NCBI RefSeq assembly: GCF_900635955.1 | Contig: NZ_LR134201.1 | Span: forward strand, 2,790,001 to 2,854,000 | Source of the DNA: Cedecea lapagei | GTDB taxonomy: Bacteria > Pseudomonadota > Gammaproteobacteria > Enterobacterales > Enterobacteriaceae | Length of the DNA stretch: 64,000 nucleotides | Direction of reading: 5' to 3' | Part shown: positions 27,201 through 35,158 of the stretch, piece by piece | How positions within the stretch are numbered: position 1 is the first letter of the stretch | Layout of the letters: the number at the start of each line of letters is the position of its first letter | Position numbers and translations under genes: made by a program | The notes under the pieces: model-generated | Told to the model about the DNA's origin: nothing | Databases searched by the model: none | Seen by the model: only the letters and a program-made list of their open reading frames with translations

Positions 27201-27683
27201 GGCCGCGAGCCGTCGCTGGAAGATCTCACCAACAGCCAGACGGAAGTTGAGCTACGTATGCCAGCCCTGCTGCCGGATGATTTTATTCCGGACGTGAATA
27301 CCCGTCTGTCGTTCTACAAGCGTATAGCCAGTGCAAAAGGCGAGCACGAGCTGGACGAGCTAAAAGTGGAGCTGATCGACCGCTTTGGCATTCTGCCGGA
27401 TGCGGCTCGCAATCTGCTGGATATCGCCGCGCTGCGCCAGCAGGCTCAAAAGCTTGGCGTACGTAAGATTGAGGGCAATGAAAAAGGCGGCACCATCGAG
27501 TTCGCGGAGAAAAACCACGTTGATCCGGTGTGGCTGATTGGCCTGCTGCAGAAGCAGCCACAGCATTACCGCCTTGACGGACCTACCCGGCTGAAGTTCT
27601 TCCAGGATCTCGGCGACAGAAAAACACGCATGGAGTGGGTGCGTAACTTTATGAACAGCCTGGCGGAAAACGCTGCGGCCTGA
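24237..27683 (+). CDS. mfd: Transcription-repair coupling factor Mfd
   Basis: Mfd is a DNA translocase that removes RNA polymerase stalled at lesions and recruits UvrA. The ATG at 24237 (MPEQYRYSLPVKA) matches E. coli and gives exactly 1148 residues; an open frame from 24099 runs into the TetR remnant and is not part of Mfd. Features in order are the UvrB-homology region, the RNAP-interacting domain (about 480-550), the RecG-like motor with Walker A GDVGFGKTE near 630 and DEEHRFG, and the C-terminal TRCF domain that masks the UvrA site. Confidence 0.97.
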   Translation: MPEQYRYSLPVKAAEQRLLGELTGSACATEVAEIVERHSGPVVLIAPDMQNALRLHDEITQFTDNLVVNLADWETLPYDSFSPHQEIISSRLSTLYQLPTMQRGVLIMPVNTLMQRVCPHSYLHGHALVMKKGQRLSRDNLRAQLEQAGYRSVDQVMEHGEFATRGALLDLYPMGSSQPYRIDFFDDEIDSLRVFDVDSQRTLEEVEAINLLPAHEFPTDKNAIELFRSQWRDRFDVKRDAEHIYQQVSKGTLPAGIEYWQPLFFSEPLPTLFSYFPANTLLVNTGDLEASAERFWLDANARFENRGVDPMRPLLPPEDLWLKTDSLFSELKAWPRVQLKTDSLPKKAANVNLGYQALPDLAVQAQQKAPLDSLRKFLESFTGPVIFSVESEGRREALGELLGRIKVAPKRIYRLEEAEGNGRYLTIGASEHGFIDTLRNRALICESDLLGERVSRRRQDSRRTINPDTLIRNLAELHAGQPVVHLEHGVGRYAGLTTLEAGGITAEYLMLTYAGDAKLYVPVSSLHLISRYAGGADENAPLHKLGSDAWSRARQKAAEKVRDVAAELLDIYAMRAAKEGFAFKHDREQYQLFCDSFPFETTPDQAQAINAVLSDMCRPLAMDRLVCGDVGFGKTEVAMRAAFLAVENNKQVAVLVPTTLLAQQHYDNFRDRFANWPVRIEMLSRFRSAKEQTQILEQASEGKIDILIGTHKLLQADVKWRDLGLLIVDEEHRFGVRHKERIKAMRADVDILTLTATPIPRTLNMAMSGMRDLSIIATPPARRLAVKTFVREYDSLVVREAILREVLRGGQVYYLFNDVENIQKAADKLAELVPEARVAIGHGQMRERELERVMNDFHHQRFNVLVCTTIIETGIDIPTANTIIIERADHFGLAQLHQLRGRVGRSHHQAYAWLLTPHPKSMTTDAQKRLEAIASLEDLGAGFALATHDLEIRGAGELLGEDQSGQMETIGFSLYMELLENAVDALKEGREPSLEDLTNSQTEVELRMPALLPDDFIPDVNTRLSFYKRIASAKGEHELDELKVELIDRFGILPDAARNLLDIAALRQQAQKLGVRKIEGNEKGGTIEFAEKNHVDPVWLIGLLQKQPQHYRLDGPTRLKFFQDLGDRKTRMEWVRNFMNSLAENAAA

Positions 27684-27690
27684 CCCTTCT

Positions 27691-27714
27691 GCGCCTTACC
27701 GCCCGGTAAGGCGC
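27691..27714 (+). terminator. Hairpin downstream of mfd
   Basis: GCGCCTTACCG (27691-27701) pairs perfectly with CGGTAAGGCGC (27704-27714), 8 nt after the mfd stop. The tail AACTTTCT is a weak T-run. Confidence 0.6.
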
Positions 27715-27833
27715 AACTTTCTGTGACATTTACACATTCTTTGCAATCCCCAGGACTTCCCGACACGCCGGTCACCGATAATTGGCGTTAGTCTGTCCAC
27801 TAAAATTAACCATTAAAAATACAGGGTTTTGCT

Positions 27834-28808
27834 ATGTTTGCATTGCGTTCTTTCTCTTTCCGCCGCTGGTTTGCCGCCGCAGCCTTACTGGGCGCGACGG
27901 CCATGGCGCTGCCCGCAAGCGCTAACGACTACCCTCTTCCTGCCGCCAATAGCCGCCTGATAGGCAAAAATATGTTCCATCAGGTCGCTAACGACGGCGG
28001 TTCGCTGGAGGCGATAGCGAAAAAATATAACGTCGGTTTCCTGGCTTTGCTGCAGGCCAATCCCGGCGTAGATCCTTACGTGCCGCGAGCCGGTAGCGTA
28101 CTGACCATTCCACGCCAGATGCTGCTGCCGGACGTGCCGCGCGAAGGCATCGTGATTAACCTTGCCGAGCTGCGCCTCTATTACTTCCCGGTCGGGCAAA
28201 ACAAAGTCACCGTTTACCCGATAGGCATTGGCCAGCTAGGCGGCGATACGCTGACCCCGACGATGGTGACCAAAATTTCTGATAAACGAGCGAACCCAAC
28301 CTGGACGCCAACGGCCAATATTCGCGCACGTTACCTGGCGCAGGGCATCAAACTCCCGGCCGTGGTTCCTGCCGGGCCGGATAACCCTATGGGCCACCAC
28401 GCAATTCGCCTCGCGGCATTTGGCGGCGTTTACCTGCTGCACGGCACCAACGCGGACTTTGGCATTGGCATGCGCGTCAGCTCCGGCTGCATCCGCCTGC
28501 GCGACGGCGACATCAAGGCGCTGTTTAACAAAGTGCCCGTCGGGACGTCGGTACGCATCATCAATACGCCAATCAAAGCCTCCGTTGAGCCAGACGGCTC
28601 GCGCCTGGTAGAAGTTCACCAGCCGCTGTCCAAAGCAATTGATGACGATCCTAAAGTCCTGCCGATTGTGCTGAACGAGCAGATGAAACAGTTCCGTGAC
28701 GCACCCAAAACGGATGCCCAGGTGATGGAGCAGGCCATGGAGCACCGTTCCGGGATGCCGATTAACGTCAATGCTCATGCGGCTGACCAGCCGATAAACG
28801 AAATCTGA
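27834..28808 (+). CDS. ldtC: L,D-transpeptidase LdtC
   Basis: LdtC (YcfS) is a periplasmic enzyme that links Braun lipoprotein to meso-diaminopimelate in peptidoglycan. It has 324 residues (320 in E. coli). A signal peptide ends near ALPASA, a LysM-like segment lies at about 45-90 (GGSLEAIAKKYNVGFLAL), and the YkuD catalytic domain has HGTNADFGIGMRVSSGCIRL, where the Cys is the nucleophile. An AT-rich promoter region lies after the mfd hairpin. Downstream lies the first of three duplicated-terminator elements. Confidence 0.96.
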   Translation: MFALRSFSFRRWFAAAALLGATAMALPASANDYPLPAANSRLIGKNMFHQVANDGGSLEAIAKKYNVGFLALLQANPGVDPYVPRAGSVLTIPRQMLLPDVPREGIVINLAELRLYYFPVGQNKVTVYPIGIGQLGGDTLTPTMVTKISDKRANPTWTPTANIRARYLAQGIKLPAVVPAGPDNPMGHHAIRLAAFGGVYLLHGTNADFGIGMRVSSGCIRLRDGDIKALFNKVPVGTSVRIINTPIKASVEPDGSRLVEVHQPLSKAIDDDPKVLPIVLNEQMKQFRDAPKTDAQVMEQAMEHRSGMPINVNAHAADQPINEI

Positions 28809-28825
28809 GGTCAGGATTTACGCAT

Positions 28826-29006
28826 AAAAAAGCCCTGTCTTGCGACAGGGCTTGAACCAGATGACAACTCCATTCTTACCTCTGCTTTCATCTTAAAAAC
28901 CAGGAAAATCAATTCATTGATTTTCGGCTGATAACCACAAAGAAGGAAAAACCACGCTTTTTCCTTCTTTGTTTAAAAAAAAGGCCCTGTCTTGCGACAG
29001 GGCCTT
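28826..29006 (-). repeat. Terminator-bounded structured element, copy 1 (after bhsA)
   Basis: Two copies of the same terminator hairpin (28826-28853 and 28975-29006), both based on GCCCTGTCTTGCGACAGGGC, enclose about 121 bp. On the minus strand both have T-runs, so they serve bhsA. The inner core is 28907-28971: a palindrome AATCAATTCATTGATT, a spacer TTCGGCTGATAACCA, and a perfect 14-bp hairpin (28938-28951 with 28958-28971) with loop CCACGC. The core is 62/65 identical to 48150-48214. The right-hand terminator has one extra G-C pair relative to the left. Confidence 0.7.
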
Positions 29007-29064
29007 TTGCTTGCAGTGGCATATAACGAATAAGGGCAAACGTTTATGAGGGTTAACGTCTGGC

Positions 29065-29322
29065 TTATTTATAGATGACGGCAGTACCGTGCAGGGTGTT
29101 CGGACCGTTAACGGAGGTAATACGGAACGATTTGGCGCCCATTGCATCGGCCTTCGCGGCCAACTGTTCTTCCAGGGAAGAGAGGTTGCTGCCCGCATCG
29201 GCGCTGATAGTGCCGACTTTTTGCTGGCCGGCAGGCGTAGCGGAGACTTCAACAGCCGCAAAGCTTGCAAATGAGAGTGAGCTAATAACGGCGGCAGCGA
29301 ACAGAGTTGTTAAGGTTTTCAT
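29065..29322 (-). CDS. bhsA: BhsA, stress-response periplasmic protein (DUF1471)
   Basis: BhsA (YcfR) is a small secreted protein induced by copper, peroxide, acid and chlorine, and it affects biofilm formation and outer-membrane copper permeability in E. coli. It has 85 residues. A signal peptide ends at SFASFA and the mature chain is VEVSATPAGQQKVGTIS... with the C-terminal GAKSFRITSV-NGPNTLHG typical of DUF1471. It is divergent from its repressor gene comR, as in K-12. Confidence 0.96.
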   Translation of the reverse strand: MKTLTTLFAAAVISSLSFASFAAVEVSATPAGQQKVGTISADAGSNLSSLEEQLAAKADAMGAKSFRITSVNGPNTLHGTAVIYK

Positions 29323-29421
29323 GTTTTGTGTCCTGTGCAGGTGATTTTGGGGTCGTCAAACTTAATTAGTTAACGATCGATAACAAAATCATAAACGTGA
29401 TCTACATCACGCGTCAACATG

Positions 29422-29547
29422 TTTTTATAACGACCGTTAAGTAATTAAAAAAAGCGCTATTTTTCATCGTGATAAGAAATAATTATTTTTCATAACATGG
29501 CGCTGGCTACCGCCGCCGATTGTTTTTATAATGAGCGTTCACTAATT
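29422..29547. promoter_or_regulatory. Duplicated operator-like sequence between bhsA and comR
   Basis: Two 25-bp direct copies match at 20 positions: 29422-29446 (bhsA side, core TATAACGACCGTTAAG) and 29523-29547 (comR side, core TATAATGAGCGTTCAC). A related near-palindrome GTTAACGATCGATAAC lies at 29369-29384. They fit ComR binding sites for repression of bhsA and autoregulation. The binding itself is inferred. Confidence 0.55.
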
Positions 29548-29569
29548 AGACAGAGGTTAAACGGCAGGT

Positions 29570-30205
29570 ATGGCAACCGAGACATTAAGTTGCAGTAAAA
29601 AAAGCCGTGGCCGTCCAAAAGTGTTTGACAGGGAAGCAGCACTCGACAAGGCCATGACACTCTTCTGGCAGCATGGCTATGAAGCAACATCCATGGCGCA
29701 TCTGGTAGAAGCCACCGGGGCAAAAGCACCTACCCTCTACGCGGAGTTCAGCAACAAAGAGGGACTTTTCCGCGCGGTGCTGGATCGCTACATCGCGCGC
29801 TTTGCGGCAAAACATGAAGCCTGTCTGTTCTGCGAAGATCAGACCCTGGAAGCCGCTCTGGAGAATTATCTCTCGGCGTTAGCGCAATGCTTTACAGATA
29901 AAAGCACCCCGTCCGGCTGCTTTATCATCTGCACCTCATCGGTGCTGGCGGCCTCGTCGGTAGACATCGCCGAGACGATAAAAGCCCGGCATGCGGTGCA
30001 GGAGCAGACGCTGGTGCGCTTTCTCGACGTTCGCCAGCAAAAGGGTGAAATTCCGGCCGAGCGCAACATTCGCTGTCTGGCAAAGTACCTGTGCTGCATT
30101 ATTCAGGGGATGTCGGTCAGCGCCCGCGAGAACGCCAGCTATGAAGAGTTAATGCAGATTGTGAAAACGACGGTGATGCTGATGCCGCAGCTGAAGAAGA
30201 TCTGA
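29570..30205 (+). CDS. comR: Copper-responsive TetR-family repressor ComR
   Basis: ComR (YcfQ) represses bhsA and is released by copper in E. coli. It has 211 residues. The N-terminal helix-turn-helix is clear (DKAMTLFWQHGYEATSMAHLVEATGAKAPTLYAEF, residues about 28-62) and the C-terminal ligand and dimer domain follows. Cysteines are plentiful in the ligand domain (LFCEDQ, GCFIICTSS, LCCII), which fits metal sensing. It is followed by a strong terminator shared with the convergent SIP gene. Confidence 0.94.
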   Translation: MATETLSCSKKSRGRPKVFDREAALDKAMTLFWQHGYEATSMAHLVEATGAKAPTLYAEFSNKEGLFRAVLDRYIARFAAKHEACLFCEDQTLEAALENYLSALAQCFTDKSTPSGCFIICTSSVLAASSVDIAETIKARHAVQEQTLVRFLDVRQQKGEIPAERNIRCLAKYLCCIIQGMSVSARENASYEELMQIVKTTVMLMPQLKKI

Positions 30206-30210
30206 CGGAG

Positions 30211-30234
30211 GGGCGGCCAATGGCCGCCCTTTTT
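30211..30234. terminator. Intrinsic terminator of comR
   Basis: GGGCGGCCA (30211-30219) pairs with TGGCCGCCC (30221-30229), followed by TTTTT. It starts 5 nt after the comR stop and abuts the end of the convergent SIP gene. Confidence 0.85.
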
Positions 30235-30235
30235 G

Positions 30236-31126
30236 CTAACGAACTCGCCCTTTCGCCCAATAGGCCATAAAGTTAATCGCCTCATGCTCAACGCCGCGCT
30301 CGCCGATCAAATGGCGGCGCAGCAGCTTAACCACCGTCGACTCCGCCGCCACCCAGCCGTAAAACTCGTTGCTGCCGGTCGTCGCTTTATCCCACAGCAG
30401 CTCGTCCTCTGTCTCTTCCTGAACGGCCTCAGAGTGGCCGCTTTCCGGCACTCTCGCCTGCAATTTCACCGCCCGAATCAGGCATTCACCGTGGCTCGCA
30501 GAGGTGGTCTTACGCGGCAGCCAGTTGATCTCGGCGAAGCCATAGGCGCTTAAGTCCACGCAGTCGCCCTCTTCCGGAACCTCGAGAAAGGCCTGGACCC
30601 TGGGAGGCTGATCCTGACGCGCGAGCATTTCCAGAATACCGCGTGCCGCAGGTAGCGCGGTCTCATCGGCAATAATCAGCGCATTACGTAACCCGGCTGG
30701 CGGCGTCCATTCATAGCCGCCGCTGTCTTCAGAATAAGCGGCGTTAGGCGCAACGATCTGGATAGCGTCGCCAGGTACTGAATTAATCGCCCATGCGGAG
30801 GCAGGGCCTTCGGTGCCGTGGCTGACAAACTCCACCGTCACTTCCTGACGGGCAGGATCGACATGGCGCAGCGTATAAGTGCGGATCACCGGGCGCTTCT
30901 CTTTCGGCATTCCCTGAGCAATCTGGTACCACTGCCCTTCGGCGGGCAGCGCCGGCGGCGTCCCGTCCTCGGACGGAAACAGCATTTTAATGCGCTGATC
31001 CGGCGAGTCGCATTTCATCTGCGCCACCTCCGGCCCGCTAAACACCAGGCTCAGCAGCGAAGGTGAAACGGCCGTTTTTCGCGCCAGTTGAACGTTAAAC
31101 AGACGGTAGCCCTGAACTCCAGCCAT
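30236..31126 (-). CDS. Siderophore-interacting protein, FAD-dependent ferric reductase (ViuB/YqjH type)
   Basis: This is a predicted cytosolic flavoprotein that reduces ferric-siderophore to release iron. It has 296 residues, and the FAD-binding motif RTYTLR is at 82-87. A C-terminal SIP domain includes a GSNEFYGWVAAE motif that contacts NAD(P)H in the family. A Glu-rich insertion (ESGHSEAVQEETEDE, about 228-242) is unusual. It follows shiF by 15 nt on the same strand, so the two form one operon divergent from iucABCD and probably share its Fur control. Aerobactin loci of E. coli do not carry such a gene beside shiF. Confidence 0.88.
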   Translation of the reverse strand: MAGVQGYRLFNVQLARKTAVSPSLLSLVFSGPEVAQMKCDSPDQRIKMLFPSEDGTPPALPAEGQWYQIAQGMPKEKRPVIRTYTLRHVDPARQEVTVEFVSHGTEGPASAWAINSVPGDAIQIVAPNAAYSEDSGGYEWTPPAGLRNALIIADETALPAARGILEMLARQDQPPRVQAFLEVPEEGDCVDLSAYGFAEINWLPRKTTSASHGECLIRAVKLQARVPESGHSEAVQEETEDELLWDKATTGSNEFYGWVAAESTVVKLLRRHLIGERGVEHEAINFMAYWAKGRVR

Positions 31127-31141
31127 AACTTTTCCTTACGC

Positions 31142-32353
31142 TTAAATTGCAGAATGACGTGAACGGTGGCGGCTGCGCCAGATAAAGCCAGACACCACGG
31201 TAAATAACACGGCGGCTAAAAAGGCCACCATAATCAGCGCAGCTTCAGCGCCGGTTTTCGACACCAGCGGCACCAGCATGGCGCAAAGCCCGTAGCCAAG
31301 AGTGTGGCTGGTGGCAACCCAGCCTGCCCCTGCTCCGTCGGCAAGTTTGTCGTTCAGCAGCAGCTGATACGCGGGCGTCGCCAGAGCGGCTCCAAATGAC
31401 AGCGCCGCGCAGCCAACGTAAAAAAGCCATAGCTGAACAGAAATCATCATTGCCAGGCCGCAGATCATCAGCGCCCCGGCGCTTAACAGCAGCGCCATCG
31501 GCGTCAGGCGCTGAGGCCGAAGAACCCCAAACTGGGCGGCCAGGGAAGCAACAGCCGCAAAGCTTAGCAGCCACGCCACCTGATGGCTGATAGCGGCGGT
31601 ATCCGTTGAAAACTGCCGGGCGAGCGCCGGAGATAGCCCCAGCTGCATCAGGCTTACCGAGGCAGAAAGCAGCAGAGCGCAGAGTAAATAGGGTATGCAG
31701 TCGGGGCGAAGACGAGCGCTTTTACGCTCCGCAGCAGGCTGCGGCGGCGTTCCTGGTAAACGCAATAACATCACCAGAGCGAGCAAAGGTGCCACCATCA
31801 GCAGCCCCAGCGGGGCGAGCGGGTGGATAGCCAACATACCCGCCGCGCAAAGCGGGCCGAACAGACGGCCGCTGCTTAGCCCGGAGCTGATGGTCGCCAG
31901 GGCCGCCATGCGCTTCCCCTCACCTGCCCGCTGCAGCGCCCAGACCTGGCAGGCCGGCACCATCGCCGAGACGGTCAGGCCATAAATAATTCTCGCAACG
32001 ATCAATATGCCGAGCCCGACGACGCCCGAGACGGTATGCGTTGCCAGCAGCAGGCTGCCAAGCCCCAGCAGCGTGAAGCTTGCGCCATATCCCGCCAGCG
32101 CCCACAGCACCACCGGTTTACTCCCCATTCGCGCTATCTGCTTCCCCCACCATGGCGACGACGGCAAAAACAGCATCGACCCGAGGGTCAGCAGAGCCGC
32201 CCAGACCGAGAGGCTAAGATTTGTCTGCATTACCAGCACCGGGATCGCCACCAGCAGGCCATTTTGCCCGACGCCAAGCAGACCGGCGCTCAGCGCAAGT
32301 GGCCAACAAGAAAGGGATTTTTGCGGCGAAGCCGCCAGTTCAAGAGATGTCAC
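31142..32353 (-). CDS. shiF: ShiF-like MFS transporter of the aerobactin locus
   Basis: This 403-residue, 12-helix MFS protein is encoded divergently from iucA, exactly where shiF lies in aerobactin islands. The family is linked to aerobactin export. Start is GTG at 32353 (VTSLELAASPQKSLSCWPLALSAG). Loop 2-3 carries PWWGKQIARMGSK. The 129-bp gap to iucA contains a Fur box that can control both directions. The assignment as shiF rests on position and general resemblance. Confidence 0.82.
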   Translation of the reverse strand: MTSLELAASPQKSLSCWPLALSAGLLGVGQNGLLVAIPVLVMQTNLSLSVWAALLTLGSMLFLPSSPWWGKQIARMGSKPVVLWALAGYGASFTLLGLGSLLLATHTVSGVVGLGILIVARIIYGLTVSAMVPACQVWALQRAGEGKRMAALATISSGLSSGRLFGPLCAAGMLAIHPLAPLGLLMVAPLLALVMLLRLPGTPPQPAAERKSARLRPDCIPYLLCALLLSASVSLMQLGLSPALARQFSTDTAAISHQVAWLLSFAAVASLAAQFGVLRPQRLTPMALLLSAGALMICGLAMMISVQLWLFYVGCAALSFGAALATPAYQLLLNDKLADGAGAGWVATSHTLGYGLCAMLVPLVSKTGAEAALIMVAFLAAVLFTVVSGFIWRSRHRSRHSAI

Positions 32354-32424
32354 GATGTTGCTAATCCGTGGGGTTGTTGTGCGTATTTGTAAAATTTATT
32401 TTATCTATTCTAACAATTGTTATT

Positions 32425-32443
32425 GATAATGAGAAACGTTATC
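32425..32443. promoter_or_regulatory. Fur box controlling the aerobactin locus
   Basis: GATAATGAGAAACGTTATC matches the 19-bp Fur consensus GATAATGATAATCATTATC at 16 positions. A second partial site (CATTATCAT) lies at about 32455-32463, just before iucA. Placement between shiF and iucA fits iron repression of both. Confidence 0.85.
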
Positions 32444-32482
32444 GGCAGAATTCGCATTATCATAACGCGTGGAAACTGTTTG

Positions 32483-34210
32483 ATGATGACTTTGCCAAAT
32501 AAAACTCTGGCCTGGGATGTGGCCGCGCAGTGCTTCCTCAATTCCCTTGTCCGTGAAACCAACGACTGGCGACTGACCGAAAGCCAGCCAGCCGAACTGA
32601 TCATCCCCCTGGGCGAACAACAGGCGCTCCACTTTAAAGTGGCCTATTTCTCACCTACCCAGCATCACCGCTTTGAATTTCCGGCTCGCCTGGTCAACGC
32701 CACCGGCAGCCAGCCGGTCGATTTCGCCACCCTTTCCCAGTTAATCGTCGATAAACTCCAGCACCAGCAGATGCTGCCGGCTACCGGCTGTGAGGCTTTT
32801 TATCAGCGCGTAATGGAGAGTCATGCCCATACGCAGCAGGCTATTGAAGCCCGCCATGACTGGAACGGACTGCGCGAAAAAGCCCTGAACTTTGGCGAAG
32901 CAGAGCAGGCGCTGTTGGTGGGACATGCTTTCCATCCGGCGCCAAAATCCCACGAGCCGTTTAACCAGCAGGAAGCTGAACGCTATCTGCCTGACTTTGC
33001 CCCACACTTCCCGCTGCGCTGGTTCGCCGTGGATAAAGGCTATCTGGCGGGTGAAAGCCTGCACCTCACGCTGCAGCAGCGCCTGACGCGCTTTGCCGCT
33101 GAAAATGCGCCGCAGCTGCTAAGTGAACTTACAGATAACCACTGGCTCTTCCCGCTGCATCCCTGGCAGGCAGGCTATCTGCTGGAGCAGGAGTGGTGCC
33201 AGCAGCTGGTCGCTAAAGGGCTGGTGAAAGATTTAGGCGAAGCCGGCGCGCCATGGCTGCCGACGACCTCTTCGCGCTCGCTCTACTGCGCCACCAGCCG
33301 CGACATGATCAAATTCTCCCTGAGCGTGCGCCTGACCAACTCCGTCCGCACCCTGTCGGTGAAAGAAGTTAAACGCGGGATGCGTCTTGCTCGTCTGGCG
33401 CAAACTGACCGCTGGCAAACGCTTCAGGCCCGCTTCCCGAGCTTCCGCGTAATGCAGGAAGACGGCTGGGCCGGGCTGCGCGACCTGCACGGCAACATCA
33501 TGGAAGAGAGCCTGTTTGCCCTGCGCGAAAACCTGCTGGTTGAGCAGCCGCAGAGCCAGACTAACGTCCTGGTTTCCCTGACGCAGTCTGCCCCGGACGG
33601 GGGGGATTCGCTGCTGGTTGCCGCCGTTAAGCGTCTGAGCCAGCGCCTTGGGATCACGCCAAAACAGGCGGCACACGCCTGGATCGATGCCTATTGCCTG
33701 CAGGTGCTGAAGCCGCTGTTCACCGCCGAGGCGGATTACGGACTGGTCCTCCTGGCGCACCAGCAAAACATTCTGGTGGAGATGCAGCAGGATCTGCCGG
33801 TGGGTCTCATCTACCGCGACTGCCAGGGCAGCGCCTTTATGCCTCACGCCGCGGGCTGGCTCGACATGATTGGCGAAGCGCAGGCGGAGAACGTCTTCAC
33901 CCGCGAGCAGCTGCTGCGCTACTTCCCTTACTACCTGCTGGTGAACTCCACGTTCGCCGTCACAGCTGCGCTTGGCGCCGCCGGGATGGATAGCGAAACA
34001 GCCCTGATGGGCCGGGTACGCGATGCGCTTAGCGCCCTGCGCGATGAGGTTACGCATAAAGACTGCCTCGACTACGTGCTGGAAAGCCCGAGCTGGAACG
34101 TGAAGGGTAACTTCTTCTGCTATCTGCACGACCACAACGAAAACACCATCGTCGATCCCTCGGTTATTTACTTCGACTTTGTAAATCCGCTGCAGGCTCA
34201 GGAGGGCTGA
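32483..34210 (+). CDS. iucA: Aerobactin synthetase IucA
   Basis: This NIS-family synthetase joins N6-acetyl-N6-hydroxylysine to citrate, the first coupling step of aerobactin synthesis. The start chosen is ATG at 32483 with GGAAA upstream; the reading frame is open further upstream but runs through the Fur box. About 575 residues follow. NIS nucleotide-binding motifs are visible (SHAHTQQAIEARHDW, HPAPKSHEPF, TTSSRSLYCATSRDMIKFSL, YRDCQGSAFMPHA). It closely matches E. coli pColV IucA. Its stop touches iucB. Confidence 0.96.
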   Translation: MMTLPNKTLAWDVAAQCFLNSLVRETNDWRLTESQPAELIIPLGEQQALHFKVAYFSPTQHHRFEFPARLVNATGSQPVDFATLSQLIVDKLQHQQMLPATGCEAFYQRVMESHAHTQQAIEARHDWNGLREKALNFGEAEQALLVGHAFHPAPKSHEPFNQQEAERYLPDFAPHFPLRWFAVDKGYLAGESLHLTLQQRLTRFAAENAPQLLSELTDNHWLFPLHPWQAGYLLEQEWCQQLVAKGLVKDLGEAGAPWLPTTSSRSLYCATSRDMIKFSLSVRLTNSVRTLSVKEVKRGMRLARLAQTDRWQTLQARFPSFRVMQEDGWAGLRDLHGNIMEESLFALRENLLVEQPQSQTNVLVSLTQSAPDGGDSLLVAAVKRLSQRLGITPKQAAHAWIDAYCLQVLKPLFTAEADYGLVLLAHQQNILVEMQQDLPVGLIYRDCQGSAFMPHAAGWLDMIGEAQAENVFTREQLLRYFPYYLLVNSTFAVTAALGAAGMDSETALMGRVRDALSALRDEVTHKDCLDYVLESPSWNVKGNFFCYLHDHNENTIVDPSVIYFDFVNPLQAQEG

Positions 34211-35158
34211 ATGTTTCAGGCATCTATTGTTCACGGCGGGCATGGGCTGCGCTGCGAAAAACTCGGTAAATCCCTGAACATGAGCTGGAGCCAGGACGGC
34301 GGTGCCGTGCTGAACTGGCCGGGGGAATTGCCAGCGGACTGGCTGCGTGACGCGCTGGATCAGATGTTTGTTGCCGCGCCGCAGCTTTCCTCCATCGTGC
34401 TGCCCTACGCCCAGTGGCGTGAAGAGCCGCAGGCTCTGGTGCTGTTCGATCTGCTGAAAAGCGACATCGTTCACCGCGCAAGCTTCTGGCAACTGCCGCT
34501 GTGGTTAAGCACGCCGGCTAAGCCCGCCTCAGGCGAGATGGTGTTTGACGCAGAACGTGAGCTCTATTTCCCGCTGCGCCCTGCCCGTCCGTCAGGCGAG
34601 GTTTACCGCCGCTATGATCCGCGCGTACGTAAGACGTTGAGCTTCCGCGTGGCCGACCCGGCGCTGGATGCAGAACGGTTTACCCGCTGGATGAACGATC
34701 CCCGCGTGGACTATTTCTGGGAGCAAAGCGGCTCGCTGGAGGTACAAACCGCTTACCTGGAGCGCCAGCTCACCGGCAAACACGCTTTCCCGCTGATCGG
34801 CTGCTTTGACGACCAGCCGTTCAGCTACTTCGAAATTTACTGGGCGGCAGAAGACCGCATTGGCCGCCATTATGCCTGGCAGCCGTTCGATCGCGGCCTG
34901 CATCTGCTGGTTGGCGAGCAGCAGTGGCGCGGCGCGCACTATGTTCAAAGCTGGCTGCGCGGGCTGACCCACTACTTGCTGCTGGACGAGCCGCGCACGC
35001 AGCGTACCGTGCTGGAGCCGCGGGCTGATAATCAGCGCCTGTTCCGCCATCTGGAGCCTGCGGGCTACGCGACGCTTAAGGAGTTTGATTTCCCGCACAA
35101 GCGCTCGCGCCTGGTCATGGCTGACCGCCACAACTTCTTTAGCAAGGTAGGTCTGTAA
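34211..35158 (+). CDS. iucB: N6-hydroxylysine O-acetyltransferase IucB
   Basis: This GNAT-fold enzyme acetylates N6-hydroxylysine with acetyl-CoA. It has 315 residues. The C-terminal GNAT part (about 150-310) contains WMNDPRVDYFWEQSG and YFEIYWAAEDRIGRHY, followed by DEPRTQRTVLEPRADNQ, as in siderophore acetyltransferases. It starts immediately after iucA and overlaps iucC by one base, so translation is coupled along the operon. Confidence 0.96.
   Translation: MFQASIVHGGHGLRCEKLGKSLNMSWSQDGGAVLNWPGELPADWLRDALDQMFVAAPQLSSIVLPYAQWREEPQALVLFDLLKSDIVHRASFWQLPLWLSTPAKPASGEMVFDAERELYFPLRPARPSGEVYRRYDPRVRKTLSFRVADPALDAERFTRWMNDPRVDYFWEQSGSLEVQTAYLERQLTGKHAFPLIGCFDDQPFSYFEIYWAAEDRIGRHYAWQPFDRGLHLLVGEQQWRGAHYVQSWLRGLTHYLLLDEPRTQRTVLEPRADNQRLFRHLEPAGYATLKEFDFPHKRSRLVMADRHNFFSKVGL

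Noticed and set aside
33233..34492. Open frame antisense to iucA and iucB
   Set aside because: It lies opposite two strongly conserved genes and has composition bias only.
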